Source: Rhodopirellula sp. SM50 (GTDB lineage: Bacteria > Planctomycetota > Planctomycetia > Pirellulales > Pirellulaceae). Taken from it: a DNA stretch of 52,232 nt. This document shows, in pieces, positions 34,234 to 44,430 of this stretch. The stretch lies in contig NZ_NTFY01000006.1 of the NCBI RefSeq assembly GCF_002289565.1, positions 1 to 52,232 on the forward strand, in the 5' to 3' direction. Both the position numbers and the translations under genes were made by a program. Below the pieces are notes generated by a model that did no database searches, was not told where the DNA came from, and saw only the letters and a program-made list of their open reading frames with translations. Each line of letters begins with the position of its first letter. The stretch's first letter is position 1.

Positions 34234-37200
34234 ATGAAACGATCCCTTCGCATTCTATTGTGTCTTGCCACGGTCGTCGCAAGCCTGGCGGGAACGGGCA
34301 ACGCCCAAGACGCCAGCGGCATCAAGAATCTGAAAGATGCGGACCTGGATCTGATGAACAACCATGACCCGTCCTCAGAACTGGAGAACTTTGAGCTGCT
34401 GGACGGTTATCAAGCCAACCTGTTTGCCGCCGATCCGATGCTCGCCAACCCGGTCCACATGCACTGGGACAGCAGGGGCCGGCTTTGGGTGGCCTGCTCT
34501 TGGGCTTACCCGCAGCTCAAACCGGGCGAAGTCGCCGACGACAAGATCATCATTCTGGAAGACACCGACAACGACGGCGCCGCGGACAAGTCCACGGTGT
34601 TCGCCGACGGACTTTACCTGCCCACCGGAATTGAACTGGCCAACGGAGGTTGTTATGTGGCGCAATCGCCGGATGTGTTTTTCTTAAAAGACACCGATGG
34701 AGACGACGTCGCCGATGAAAAAGAACTGGTGTTGACCGGCTTCGGAATCGAAGACAGCCACCACAGCATCAGCGCGTGGCGGCGCGGCCCCGGTGGATGG
34801 ATCTATTTTCAAGAAGGCATTTTTCTGCACGCGCAAGTCGAAACGCAGTATGGAGTGTTGCGAAACTTCAACGGCGGCGTCTACCAATTCAATCCTCGCA
34901 CGCTGGAACTGCGAATGTTCTGTCGCGGCACTGGCGGCAATCCCTGGGGGCATGTCTTTGATCGCTGGGGCCAATCCTTCATGGTCAACAACCCTCGCAT
35001 CCTGTACCTGTCTCCGGCAAGCGGCAATAGTGGCCAGTCGGTTCGAATCACGCCCTTGATCAGTACGGAAAAGCAATGCGGCGGAGATCTGGCAACGGGC
35101 AGCCACGTCGGCGATGACATTCGCGGCCAGTTGCTGACCGGTCGTTTCAAAAGCCGCACCGTCGTGCGGTACGAATTCATCGAAGACGGTGCCGGTTTTC
35201 GGGCCAACGTCCTCGAGCCGCTGATCAAATCAAAACACCCCAACTTTCGGCCCGTCGATGTCAAGATCGGCCCGGACGGCGCGGTCTATGTCGCCGATTG
35301 GTACAACTCAATCATCAATCACGCCCAACATGATTTTCGCGATCCGCGTCGAGATCACGACCACGGACGCATCTGGCGGATCACACACAAACAGCGACCA
35401 CTCGTCGAAAGACCAAAGCTGGAAGGAGCAACGATCCGCTCCCTGGTCGATCAACTGAAAAGCCCGGAAGATTGGATCCGTCACCAAGCCAGGAAGGAAC
35501 TGAGCGAGCGGGATCCGGACCGCGTGCTCGCCGCGGCAGAAGCTTGGGTTGCATCACTGCCCGATCACGCCCCCGATTACGATCATCATCTGGTCGAAGC
35601 CATGTGGGCTTGCCAAAATGTGGAACGCGTCAGTGAAACAATCCTCGCCCGCGTGCTGGATGCGCAAGACGGACATGCGCGTTCCGCCGGTGCGAGAGTA
35701 CTTCGATACTGGCATGCCCAGTTGTCCGATCCGATCGCGATGGTCGCCAAAGCGTCGGCCGATGCGTTCCCGCGAACCCGTATGGAAGCCGTGTTGTCGG
35801 CCGGATTCATCCCCAGCTCCCAGGCGTTCCTGGCGTGTTTGAATGCGTTGGATCATCCGCGAGACGAGCTGATCGACAATGCGCTGTCGCAAACCATGAA
35901 AGCGCTCGAAAACCACTGGCGTCCGGCCATGGAGTCCGGCGAGCTGCAGTTCGCCAAGTCCAATCACCGAGACTATGTCGAACAGGGTCTCGGGATCGGT
36001 CTGGGCCGCACGCTTGCCGAATTGCTGAAACAGAAATCTCCCAGTTCCCAAAGTCTGCGGAATCTCCAAGCCCAGTTGATCAAGGTCGGAACCGAAGACG
36101 ACATTCGGATGATCGTGACCGCCTTCACCAAGGGAAACGGGATCCGGTCGGTTGACACGTCCATCGCGATGCTGGAAACGCTGCAACAGCTGGCAAAGCG
36201 GAAAGGGCCGACGCGACTGAGACGCATCATGCGAGGTCTGAGGACGCTGCTCGACAGCGACAACGAAACCGTACGCGTTCTCGCCGCCAACAACCTGGGC
36301 GCCTGGCGTGTCGCCGGACGAGACGAGCTGGCCGCACTGCAGGAGGGTTCGCACAGCCCGGCGGTCAAACAAGCCCTCGCAGTGGCACTCGCCCAGACCA
36401 GTGCCAAGGCTTACACGGAACCGTTGGCGGATTTGGCAGCCGACGACGACTTGGAAACGCGTTATGCCGCCGTCATGGGCTTGGCCCATCTCGATTTGGA
36501 TCGTGCCGCCAAGGCCGCTGCGACCCTGATGAGCAAAGACCCCGGCCGGGCGGATCCCGTGCCCGTCGTGCAAGCATTCTTAAATCGACAAAACGGCGGA
36601 GCACGGCTCGGCGAATCGCTGACCGACGTCACGATCCATCCGTTGATCATCGACCGTGTCAGCCAGTTCCATCGCGAAAGTGGTTTGCTGAGCGACACCC
36701 TTGCGAAAGCCTTCCAGCCCTCGACGACATCCGGCTCGCTGACGAACGATCTGTTGGCTGAGGACATCGAAACGCTGGCGGCCGACGCGGATACACTTGG
36801 CAACGCCGCGCGCGGCGAACTGATCTACCGCCGCAAATCGCTGTCCTGTACCCAGTGTCACGCGATCGGACCGGCCGGACCGATCATCGGTCCCAATTTG
36901 GTCGCGGTCGGTGCCGCCGCGAAAACCAAGTACTTGGTCGAGTCGATTCTGAGTCCCAATGCGGCGATCGCCGAACACTACGAAACCAAAGCGTTTCTGC
37001 TGGACAGCGGCAGGGTACGAACCGGGATCGTGACGTTCCGAAACGAGCAAGAAGTGGTGCTGCGAGATTCCTCGGCGTTGGGCCAAGAAGTCCGTCTCGC
37101 GACAGATGAAATTGAGGCGGAAGTCCCCGCCAAGTCGCTGATGCCGGCGGGACTGGCCGACCAGCTGAAGGACCGGAGTGAATTTCTTGATCTGGTCAAA

Positions 37201-37629
37201 TTCATCTCGGTTCTCGGAAAGCCCGGTGACTATGCCAATGACGAGAGTCCCGTCATCCGCAAATGGCGTGTCCTTGCAGCCCCCGCATTGGCGACGCTGC
37301 CTGACGACGATGCCGATTGGTTGCCGGCATACAGCATGGTCCGTGGCGAGTTGCCCTCTGCCGATTGGCCTGATTCCGAAGCGGTCTTCGCCCGCGGTTT
37401 CGTCAACGTGCTCGTCCCAGGTAACGTTCAGCTGGATTTGAACTCCAGCAACGGTTTAGGACTGTGGGTCGACACCCGACGGATCGATGACCTCGCGGCC
37501 CCGATCCATCTGGAACGCGGTCGGCATGCGATCACCTTTTCGATCGACCGACAACGCCGCGACGTTGGACTTCGCGTCGAACTCAAGCCGGTCGGTGAAA
37601 CCAGATTGCAACCCGAAGGCGGGCTTTGA
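34234..37629 (+). CDS. PVC-type heme-binding, dehydrogenase-like protein with HEAT repeats
   Basis: 1131 aa with a signal peptide (ILLCLATVVASLAGTGNA). The N-terminal 380 residues are a beta-propeller like soluble sugar dehydrogenases (FELLDGYQANLFAADPM, DSRGRLWVACSWAYPQ, EDTDNDGAADKSTVFADGL, GPDGAVYVADWYNSIINH). Residues about 400-800 are helical, HEAT-like repeats. A cytochrome c-like domain with C872-T-Q-C875-H876 follows (GELIYRRKSLSCTQCHAIG, then a region with SILSPNAAIAEHYET). The last 100 residues are a small beta domain. The architecture is typical of planctomycetes and verrucomicrobia. Oxidation of a sugar with electron transfer to heme is inferred. Confidence 0.9.
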   Translation: MKRSLRILLCLATVVASLAGTGNAQDASGIKNLKDADLDLMNNHDPSSELENFELLDGYQANLFAADPMLANPVHMHWDSRGRLWVACSWAYPQLKPGEVADDKIIILEDTDNDGAADKSTVFADGLYLPTGIELANGGCYVAQSPDVFFLKDTDGDDVADEKELVLTGFGIEDSHHSISAWRRGPGGWIYFQEGIFLHAQVETQYGVLRNFNGGVYQFNPRTLELRMFCRGTGGNPWGHVFDRWGQSFMVNNPRILYLSPASGNSGQSVRITPLISTEKQCGGDLATGSHVGDDIRGQLLTGRFKSRTVVRYEFIEDGAGFRANVLEPLIKSKHPNFRPVDVKIGPDGAVYVADWYNSIINHAQHDFRDPRRDHDHGRIWRITHKQRPLVERPKLEGATIRSLVDQLKSPEDWIRHQARKELSERDPDRVLAAAEAWVASLPDHAPDYDHHLVEAMWACQNVERVSETILARVLDAQDGHARSAGARVLRYWHAQLSDPIAMVAKASADAFPRTRMEAVLSAGFIPSSQAFLACLNALDHPRDELIDNALSQTMKALENHWRPAMESGELQFAKSNHRDYVEQGLGIGLGRTLAELLKQKSPSSQSLRNLQAQLIKVGTEDDIRMIVTAFTKGNGIRSVDTSIAMLETLQQLAKRKGPTRLRRIMRGLRTLLDSDNETVRVLAANNLGAWRVAGRDELAALQEGSHSPAVKQALAVALAQTSAKAYTEPLADLAADDDLETRYAAVMGLAHLDLDRAAKAAATLMSKDPGRADPVPVVQAFLNRQNGGARLGESLTDVTIHPLIIDRVSQFHRESGLLSDTLAKAFQPSTTSGSLTNDLLAEDIETLAADADTLGNAARGELIYRRKSLSCTQCHAIGPAGPIIGPNLVAVGAAAKTKYLVESILSPNAAIAEHYETKAFLLDSGRVRTGIVTFRNEQEVVLRDSSALGQEVRLATDEIEAEVPAKSLMPAGLADQLKDRSEFLDLVKFISVLGKPGDYANDESPVIRKWRVLAAPALATLPDDDADWLPAYSMVRGELPSADWPDSEAVFARGFVNVLVPGNVQLDLNSSNGLGLWVDTRRIDDLAAPIHLERGRHAITFSIDRQRRDVGLRVELKPVGETRLQPEGGL

Positions 37630-37814
37630 TCCCGATGCCCCGATGTCGCATTCATCAGCTCAATTGACGCAAAACGTTCTTTAAAAACAGGGTCGTGTCG
37701 GTAAGTTGAATCCCGTCGCCAATGGTCGGAATCCTGCGGCCGCGACGGATCGCTGCACCGAAACGGTTTGGCCAGCTGAGCATCCGACGAAATCATCCTT
37801 GGAACCTGAAGCGA

Positions 37815-39656
37815 ATGCCCGATCAAAACAAACTGCCGCGATTCCCTTCATCGCCCCCTCGACTGCGTTCGGCCCGGCACGGACTTCTCTTCTTGGTCGC
37901 TGTGGTCCTCGCCACCAGCCCCACAACCACGCAGCAACTCGCCGCGCAGCAACCTGCGACTCAGCAGCCCGCCGAATCGCCGGACGAGAACGCCTCGCGG
38001 ATCGCGTGGTGGCGTGAAGCAAAATTCGGCATGTTTGTGCACTGGGGCGTCTACTCGGTTGTCGGCGGTCAATACAAAGGCCAGGAATTGCCCAACAGCG
38101 CCGAATGGATGATGGCACGCGGAAAAATCCCGATCGCCGAATACGAGCAATACGCCAAGCAATTCAATCCGGTCGAGTTCGACGCCGACAAGTTCGTCGG
38201 ACTGGCCAAGCAGGCCGGCATGAAGTACTTGGTCATCACGGCCAAGCACCACGACGGCTTTGCGATGTTCGACTCCAAAGCGACAGATTACAACGTGGTC
38301 GACTTCAGCCCCTTTGGTCGCGACATCATGAAGGAGCTGGCCGAGGCCTGTCAAAAGCAGGGAATCAAGTTTGGGTTCTATTATTCCCAGGCTCAAGACT
38401 GGCATCATCCCGGTGGATTCGGCAACGGCTGGGATAAAAGCATCCAACGCGTCAGCAGTGACCAATACGTCAGTGAGAAGGCGGTTCCGGAAGTCCGGCA
38501 ACTACTCACCGAATACGGGCCGATCGGGATCTTCTGGTGGGACACGCCGCGGGCGATGAGCGAAGAAGCGTTCAACAGTTTGCATTCGCTGACCAAGTTG
38601 CAACCCAACGTCCTGACCAACGATCGATTGGGAGAAGACTTTCCCGGCGACTACAAGACGTTCGAACGCAATATTCCCCGTCAAGCTCCGCAAGGCAAAG
38701 ACTGGGAGGTCTGCATGCCGATCAGCGGCAGCTGGGGATACAAAAAGTCCGACACGAATTTTAAATCCACCCGCACGCTGATTCGAAATCTGGCCGACAT
38801 CGCCAGCAAGGGCGGCAACTATCTGCTCAACGTGAGCCCGACGGGAACGGGCACGCTGTTGCCGCAGGCGGTCGAACGACTGGAGCAAATCGGACAATGG
38901 ATGCAAACCAACGGAGAATCGATTTACGGCACGACGGCCAGCCCGATCGGCAAGCCGGACTGGGGACGCTGCACGGCCAAGGCGATCGGTGACGGCACGG
39001 CGCTGTACTTGCACGTGTTCGACTGGCCGCAAGACGGCAAGTTGGTCATCCGCGGGCTGGAAAACGACGTCCAATCGGCCCAGCTTCTCGATGGCGGTCA
39101 AATCCTTTCCACCCAGACGGTCGGCGACGGCATTCTGGTCAGCGTGCCTGCTGATCCGCCGAACGACGACGACAGCGTGATCAAACTGGTCGTCAGCGGA
39201 ACACCTGAAGTCCGATCGCTGTTGCCCACACCTGGAAAAGACGGTGTGCTGGAATTGTTTGCCGACCAAGCCTTCATTCACAACAACGAAGGCAGTCGCG
39301 ATGCCGGCCTTCGCGAACACGACGGAATCCCGCACGTCGGGTACTGGCTGGACGACCAGGCCTGGGTCGAATGGGAGATCGAAATTCGCGACCCCGGCGT
39401 CTACCGGGTTTCCGCCGTGATGTCCGTTCAAGAACCTCAAACCGAATTCCGGGTGTCGGTCAACGATTCACAGCTCGCCGCGTCCGTCCCTTCTACCGGT
39501 AGCTACGGTCGCTACACCCGACGAGATCTGGGCACGATCCAGGTCAGCACGGCCGGGCGGAAGAGTGTCCGCGTCATCCCCACTCCCGGCTCGTGGCAGC
39601 CGATGAATCTGAGACAATTGACGCTGAAACGCGAAGGCAAAACAGACGCCGATTGA
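37815..39656 (+). CDS. Alpha-L-fucosidase, GH29
   Basis: 613 aa from the ATG at 37815; the upstream extension to 37722 lacks signal-peptide character. The signal segment LLFLVAVVLATSP is followed by a Gln/Ala/Pro-rich spacer. GH29 motifs: WWREAKFGMFVHWGVYSVVG, AKHHDGFAMFDSKATDYNVV, GFYYSQAQDWHHPGG and nucleophile region IGIFWWD243TP. GGNYLLNVSPTGTG closes the barrel. The C-terminal 200 residues form beta domains, the last one resembling a carbohydrate-binding sandwich (DDQAWVEWEIEIRDPGVYRV). It should release L-fucose from chain ends outside the cytoplasm. It lies directly upstream of fucI. Confidence 0.95.
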   Translation: MPDQNKLPRFPSSPPRLRSARHGLLFLVAVVLATSPTTTQQLAAQQPATQQPAESPDENASRIAWWREAKFGMFVHWGVYSVVGGQYKGQELPNSAEWMMARGKIPIAEYEQYAKQFNPVEFDADKFVGLAKQAGMKYLVITAKHHDGFAMFDSKATDYNVVDFSPFGRDIMKELAEACQKQGIKFGFYYSQAQDWHHPGGFGNGWDKSIQRVSSDQYVSEKAVPEVRQLLTEYGPIGIFWWDTPRAMSEEAFNSLHSLTKLQPNVLTNDRLGEDFPGDYKTFERNIPRQAPQGKDWEVCMPISGSWGYKKSDTNFKSTRTLIRNLADIASKGGNYLLNVSPTGTGTLLPQAVERLEQIGQWMQTNGESIYGTTASPIGKPDWGRCTAKAIGDGTALYLHVFDWPQDGKLVIRGLENDVQSAQLLDGGQILSTQTVGDGILVSVPADPPNDDDSVIKLVVSGTPEVRSLLPTPGKDGVLELFADQAFIHNNEGSRDAGLREHDGIPHVGYWLDDQAWVEWEIEIRDPGVYRVSAVMSVQEPQTEFRVSVNDSQLAASVPSTGSYGRYTRRDLGTIQVSTAGRKSVRVIPTPGSWQPMNLRQLTLKREGKTDAD

Positions 39657-39805
39657 TCACCACCAGATGACCATCACCGGTCGAGCTTTGGTAGCCGTTG
39701 CTGTATCATTCGACTCGCCCAAGGCTTGCTTTACCAACATCGCCATCTTCGGATTTGCGGTCCACCTGTTCTCCGGCAAAAGGGAATCGTCCAAAAACCT
39801 CCACC

Positions 39806-41617
39806 ATGAATACACCTTCACCCTCTCCCAGCGTTTGGAACGGCAACCTGCCCAAGATCGGCATCCGACCCACGATCGATGGACGACTCGGCGGCGTCCG
39901 TGAATCGCTCGAAGACCAGACGATGAATCTGGCCAAGCGAGTGGCCGAATTGATCACCAGCAATGTTTACTATCCCAACGGCGAACCGGCCGAGTGCGTG
40001 ATTGCCGAAACGTGCATCGGCGGCGTCGCGGAAGCCACCCGCTGCGAAGACCTGTTTCGTCGCGAAAACGTGGGGCTGTCGTTGACGGTCACCCCGTGCT
40101 GGTGTTACGGATCGGAAACGATGGACATGGACCCGCTACGTCCCAAAGCGGTGTTCGGTTTCAATGGTACCGAACGCCCCGGCGCCGTTTATCTGGCGGC
40201 GGTCCTGGCCGGACATTCTCAAAAAGGCTTCCCCGCATTCGGCATCTATGGACGTGACGTCCAGAACGCGGGAGACGCGGCGATGCCTGCCGATGTGCAA
40301 ACGAAGATCCTGGATTTCGCCCGCTGCGGTCTGGCAGCGGCATTGATGCGTGGCAAGTCCTACCTGTCGATGGGCGGAACGTCGATGGGCATCGCCGGTT
40401 CGATGGTCGACTACTCGTTCTGGGAAAAATGGTTGGGCATGCGTGTCGAAGACATCGACATGAGCGAGTTCATTGGACGGATGAACAAGGGCCAATTCGA
40501 TCAAGCCGAATACGAAACGGCACTCGGCTGGGTGAAAGAGAACTGCCCCGAAGGCGACGATTACAACAGTGATGCCACCAAACGCTCCCGCGAACAACTC
40601 GACAGCGAGTGGTCGGATGGTGTGAAGATGGCGTTGATCGCCCGCGACTTGATGGTGGGCAACCCGAAGCTGGCCGAGATGGGACTCAACGAACAGGCTC
40701 ACGGGCACGGCGCGATCGCATCCGGATTCCAAGGGCAGCGCCAATGGACGGATCATTTTCCCAACGGGGACTTCATGGAAGCGATCCTCAATACCTCGTT
40801 CGACTGGAACGGCAAACGTGCGCCGTACATCGTCGCCACCGAAAACGATGCCATGAATGCGGCAACCATGTTGTTCGGTCACCTGCTGACCAATTCGGCT
40901 CAGGTGTTCGCCGACCTGCGGACGTACTGGAGCCCGGACGCGGTGGCGTCGGTCTGTGACGGTTATCGGCTTGACGGGATGGCCAGCGACGGCCTGCTGC
41001 ACCTGATCAACTCCGGGCCGGCGGCGTTGGACGGAACCGGCCAACAATCCGCCGCCGATGGCACGCCGACGATGAAGCCGTTCTGGGAAATCACCGACGA
41101 CGAAGTCGAAAAGTGCCTGAAGGCGACGACGTGGCATCCGTCGATCACCGAGTACTTCCCCGGCGGCGGCATGAGCACCCGCTTTAAAACACGCGGCGGC
41201 ATGCCGGCGACGATGACGCGAATCAATCTGGTTGATGGGCTTGGCCCCGCCCTGCAGATCGCCGAGGGACACACGATCGAACTGCCCGACGATGTCCACG
41301 ACACCTTGGATCAGCGCACCAATCCGACCTGGCCGACGACCTGGTTCGCGCCGATGCTGACCGGTCGCGGCGCGTTCACATCGACCTACGAAGTCATGAA
41401 CCACTGGGGCGCCAACCACTGTGTGATGACCGCCGGACACGTCGGCCACCTGTTCATGACCTTGGCGTCGATCCTTCGGATTCCCGTGTACATGCACAAC
41501 GTCGATCGGGCCCGTGTCTTCCGTCCGAGTGCTTGGAATGCATTCGGGACCGACGATCTGGAGGGCGCCGACTTCCGAGCCTGTGAAAACTTTGGACCGC
41601 TGTACGGACGCAAATAG
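39806..41617 (+). CDS. fucI: L-fucose isomerase
   Basis: 603 aa from the ATG at 39806, close to the usual 590-600 aa. It converts L-fucose to L-fuculose in the cytoplasm (Mn-dependent). It is highly conserved with characterised Fuc[91 protein letters not shown] and [20 protein letters not shown] (metal-binding acidic residues), and [20 protein letters not shown]. No signal peptide, as expected. The 149-bp gap after the fucosidase gene shows nothing notable. It is the strongest metabolic anchor for a fucose-catabolic locus. Confidence 0.97.
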   Translation: MNTPSPSPSVWNGNLPKIGIRPTIDGRLGGVRESLEDQTMNLAKRVAELITSNVYYPNGEPAECVIAETCIGGVAEATRCEDLFRRENVGLSLTVTPCWCYGSETMDMDPLRPKAVFGFNGTERPGAVYLAAVLAGHSQKGFPAFGIYGRDVQNAGDAAMPADVQTKILDFARCGLAAALMRGKSYLSMGGTSMGIAGSMVDYSFWEKWLGMRVEDIDMSEFIGRMNKGQFDQAEYETALGWVKENCPEGDDYNSDATKRSREQLDSEWSDGVKMALIARDLMVGNPKLAEMGLNEQAHGHGAIASGFQGQRQWTDHFPNGDFMEAILNTSFDWNGKRAPYIVATENDAMNAATMLFGHLLTNSAQVFADLRTYWSPDAVASVCDGYRLDGMASDGLLHLINSGPAALDGTGQQSAADGTPTMKPFWEITDDEVEKCLKATTWHPSITEYFPGGGMSTRFKTRGGMPATMTRINLVDGLGPALQIAEGHTIELPDDVHDTLDQRTNPTWPTTWFAPMLTGRGAFTSTYEVMNHWGANHCVMTAGHVGHLFMTLASILRIPVYMHNVDRARVFRPSAWNAFGTDDLEGADFRACENFGPLYGRK

Positions 41618-41737
41618 CCGCTGCGGATTGGTTTCCGTGCGTTGCGAAAGAACTGGAAAACGCCCTCCTGCATCGAAGCGTCGTCGATGGCGAATCAGTT
41701 GACAGGACATCGCTGCCGTCACCCGGCGGCCGCCCCA

Positions 41738-41757
41738 CCACGCTCCGGCGAGCGTGG
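41738..41757. repeat. Perfect 8-bp hairpin between fucI and the aldolase gene
   Basis: CCACGCTC (41738-41745), the loop CGGC, and GAGCGTGG (41750-41757). No T-run follows, so it is a weak terminator candidate. It may modulate expression of the aldolase, whose start lies about 40 bp downstream. Confidence 0.7.
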
Positions 41758-41799
41758 CTACGATATCCTCTTACCACCCCATGCTGGGCAACAGACGTG

Positions 41800-42558
41800 A
41801 TGAATCAACAACAGATCCTCGAATCCATGCTTGAACTGTCTCACTTCCTGGGTGAGGAACATCGGCAGCTGGCGATCCTGGGCGAAGGCAACACGTCGGC
41901 GAAGATCGACGCGGAGACCTTTTTCGTCAAAGCCAGTGGCAGTTGCCTGGGCACACTCGGCGTCGACGATGCGGTCGCCTGCCGGTTTGATGCGCTGCTG
42001 CCGATGCTGGACGAAGACGCGATCGGTGACCAGGAAATCGAGGATCGCCTGCTCGGTTGTCGCGTGGATTCGACCGCAAAGAAGCCCTCCGTCGAAACAC
42101 TCTTTCATGCCTACCTGTTGTCGCTGCCGGGAATCGAATTCGTCGGCCACACGCACAGCATCGCGGTCAACCGAATCCTCTGCTCGCCGATGGCCGAGCA
42201 ATTCGCGACACAGCGTTTGTTCCCCGACGAAGTCGTTTGCTGCGGGGCACAGTCCGTCTCCATCCCGTACGTCGACCCCGGGCTGAAATTGTCGCAAGTG
42301 ATTCGTCAAAAGACACAAGCGTTCCTGGATGAATTCGGGGTCCCGCCGCGCGTGATCCTGTTGCACAACCATGGCCTGATCACGATCGGCAAAACGCCCG
42401 GTGCCGTCAAAGCCGCGATGTTGATGGCTCACAAAGCAGCCGAGATCTTTGCCGGTGCCGCCGCACTCGGCGGACCGGTTTTCATGGACGAAACCGAAGT
42501 GAATCGGATCGCCAATCGAATCGACGAACACTACCGCCAACAAGCGTTAAAGCTATGA
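41800..42558 (+). CDS. Class II aldolase, probably L-fuculose-1-phosphate aldolase type
   Basis: 252 aa from the ATG at 41800; a GTG one codon earlier is possible. It belongs to the class II aldolase/adducin family. E99 in SVETLFHAYLL is the catalytic acid/base position. Zinc ligands are H117 and H119 (GHTHSIAVN) and H191 (LLHNHGLITIG). The N-terminal block LGEGNTSAKIDAETFFVKASG binds the phosphate in relatives. Next to fucI the likely reaction is cleavage of L-fuculose-1-phosphate to dihydroxyacetone phosphate and L-lactaldehyde; rhamnulose- or ribulose-phosphate activity cannot be excluded. No kinase to make that substrate is present in the window. Confidence 0.88.
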   Translation: MNQQQILESMLELSHFLGEEHRQLAILGEGNTSAKIDAETFFVKASGSCLGTLGVDDAVACRFDALLPMLDEDAIGDQEIEDRLLGCRVDSTAKKPSVETLFHAYLLSLPGIEFVGHTHSIAVNRILCSPMAEQFATQRLFPDEVVCCGAQSVSIPYVDPGLKLSQVIRQKTQAFLDEFGVPPRVILLHNHGLITIGKTPGAVKAAMLMAHKAAEIFAGAAALGGPVFMDETEVNRIANRIDEHYRQQALKL

Positions 42559-42597
42559 CCGCAAATCCTAAAACGTTCGTTAACTGAGGACATCACC

Positions 42598-44394
42598 GTG
42601 AATCGACATCGAAGACGCTCAGTCATTCTGATCACCACTCTTGTCTTGACCACCCTTGTCTCGATCCCGACGGTCTCGCGTGCCCAGGAATCGATGGACA
42701 AGCTTTGGGGAGATCGCGTCGTCAAACTGCGGGCCGAAAACGCCGAGCGAGGCCAATTGTTTGATGAAGGCAATTACGCGATGTTCATCCACTGGGGGCT
42801 TTACTCCCAACTGGGAAACAAAGTCGATGGCAAAACGTACTACGGAATCGGCGAGTGGATCATGAATCCACGCATGGCTGGAATCCCTGTGGAGGAATAC
42901 AAACAGCTCGCCGGAACCTTTAATCCGGTCAAATTCGACGCCGGGGAAATTGCCAGAATTGCCAAGGATGCAGGCATGAAATACATCGTGATCACGGCGA
43001 AACACCACGACGGCTTCGCGATGTATCACTCCAAAGCCAATGACTTCAACATCGTCGATGCGACACCCTTCAACAAGGATCCGATGAAAGAACTCGCTGC
43101 CGCGTGCCGCGAAGCGGGACTCGGTTTCGGTTTTTATTACTCGCACAATCAAGACTGGACCTACCCCGGCGGCGGTGGCGGACCGAAGACAGACAAGGAC
43201 GGTAACCCGGCGACCTTCGACGACTACTTCACCGAGAAGTGTTTGCCGCAAGTCAAAGAGATCACGACAGAATATGGTCCCATCGAAATCGTTTGGTTCG
43301 ACACCCCCGGTAAAATGCCCAAACACTATGTCGAGCAACTCGTCGAGGTCGTTCACAAGAATCAACCGCGGGCGATGGTTTCCGGTCGCGCCGGGCACGG
43401 ACTGGGTGACTACCAAACGCTCGGCGACATGGAAGTCCCCCGCGAAAACATCGAAGGGCTTTGGGAAAGTGTCGACACGACCAATGATTCCTGGGCCTAT
43501 GCCTGGTACGACGAGTACTGGAAGACGCCGAAAGAAATCTTAAAACGTTTGATCGCCTGCGTCGGCCGCGGCGGGACATACATGCTGAACATCGGACCGC
43601 GCGGCGACGGCACCGTTCCCGAGCGGGCCGTCAAGACACTCGAGCAATCCGGCGAGTGGATTCGACGATACCCACAAGTCGTCTACGGCACCGAAGCGTC
43701 GCCCTGGCAACACGCTTTGCCATGGGGCGACGTGACTCGCAAAGGCAACACGCTGTTCGTGTGTGTCTTCCAGTGGCCGACCTCCGGCAAACTTTATCTA
43801 CCCAACTTGAAAACGGGGATCGAGTCGGCGGATTTGCTGGTCGGTAAAGAGAAGCGTTCGATCGCGCACGGTCGCCAAGGCGACTGGCGGTTCTTGGAAC
43901 TTCCACCGAGAGCACCGGAAAAACTGGTCTCGGTGATTGAGTTAAAACTGGAATCAAAACCCGAAGTCGATCCGATTTGGTCACTCGATCCGAACACCGA
44001 AACGGAGATCTTGGCAGAGTTTGCCGAAGTGACCGGCATCGAAAAGTCGGCAAAGCGATGGATGGAAAAGTTCGGCGAGTGGAAGGGGATCGTTCACGCA
44101 CACGGTTTCGGTTCCGGCGGAAAAGCGACCTGGGACGTCGATGTCCTGCAACCGGGCGACTACATCGTGGACCTGACCTATTCCGGTGAAGGCCGGTTGG
44201 TCTGGAGTGTGAACATCGAAGGTGGCGAGCAGATTCAGAACCAGCAAAACGCATCCCACAACTATCAATCGTTCCCGATCGGCTGGCTGAACTTTCCCCG
44301 AGCCGGCCGTTACAAGGTGTCCGTCGCCTGCCTGGACGGAAACGTCGACTCGGCAAGCCTCAAAGCCATCCACTTCACGCCGGTGGGGCACTAG
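42598..44394 (+). CDS. Second alpha-L-fucosidase, GH29
   Basis: 598 aa starting with GTG at 42598, preceded by a plausible ribosome site (TGAGGA at 42585-42590). Signal peptide: VILITTLVLTTLVSIPTVSRAQ. GH29 motifs: DEGNYAMFIHWGLYSQLG, ITAKHHDGFAMYHSKANDF, GFYYSHNQDWTYPGG and nucleophile IVWFD235TP, then GGTYMLNIGPRGDG. A C-terminal beta domain includes ATWDVDVLQPGDYIVDLTYS. It is clearly diverged from the fucosidase at 37815, so the two probably cut different linkages or sulfation states. It lies 39 bp after the aldolase gene and is the last gene of the run. Confidence 0.95.
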   Translation: MNRHRRRSVILITTLVLTTLVSIPTVSRAQESMDKLWGDRVVKLRAENAERGQLFDEGNYAMFIHWGLYSQLGNKVDGKTYYGIGEWIMNPRMAGIPVEEYKQLAGTFNPVKFDAGEIARIAKDAGMKYIVITAKHHDGFAMYHSKANDFNIVDATPFNKDPMKELAAACREAGLGFGFYYSHNQDWTYPGGGGGPKTDKDGNPATFDDYFTEKCLPQVKEITTEYGPIEIVWFDTPGKMPKHYVEQLVEVVHKNQPRAMVSGRAGHGLGDYQTLGDMEVPRENIEGLWESVDTTNDSWAYAWYDEYWKTPKEILKRLIACVGRGGTYMLNIGPRGDGTVPERAVKTLEQSGEWIRRYPQVVYGTEASPWQHALPWGDVTRKGNTLFVCVFQWPTSGKLYLPNLKTGIESADLLVGKEKRSIAHGRQGDWRFLELPPRAPEKLVSVIELKLESKPEVDPIWSLDPNTETEILAEFAEVTGIEKSAKRWMEKFGEWKGIVHAHGFGSGGKATWDVDVLQPGDYIVDLTYSGEGRLVWSVNIEGGEQIQNQQNASHNYQSFPIGWLNFPRAGRYKVSVACLDGNVDSASLKAIHFTPVGH

Positions 44395-44430
44395 GGGTCC
44401 GTCGAGCGATAAAGGTCACGCCGCGACTTG

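Noticed and set aside
40136..41722. 528-residue frame antisense to fucI
   Set aside because: It mirrors the highly conserved fucI gene and its translation is rich in Arg, His and Gly, without recognisable motifs. High GC content makes such shadows common.
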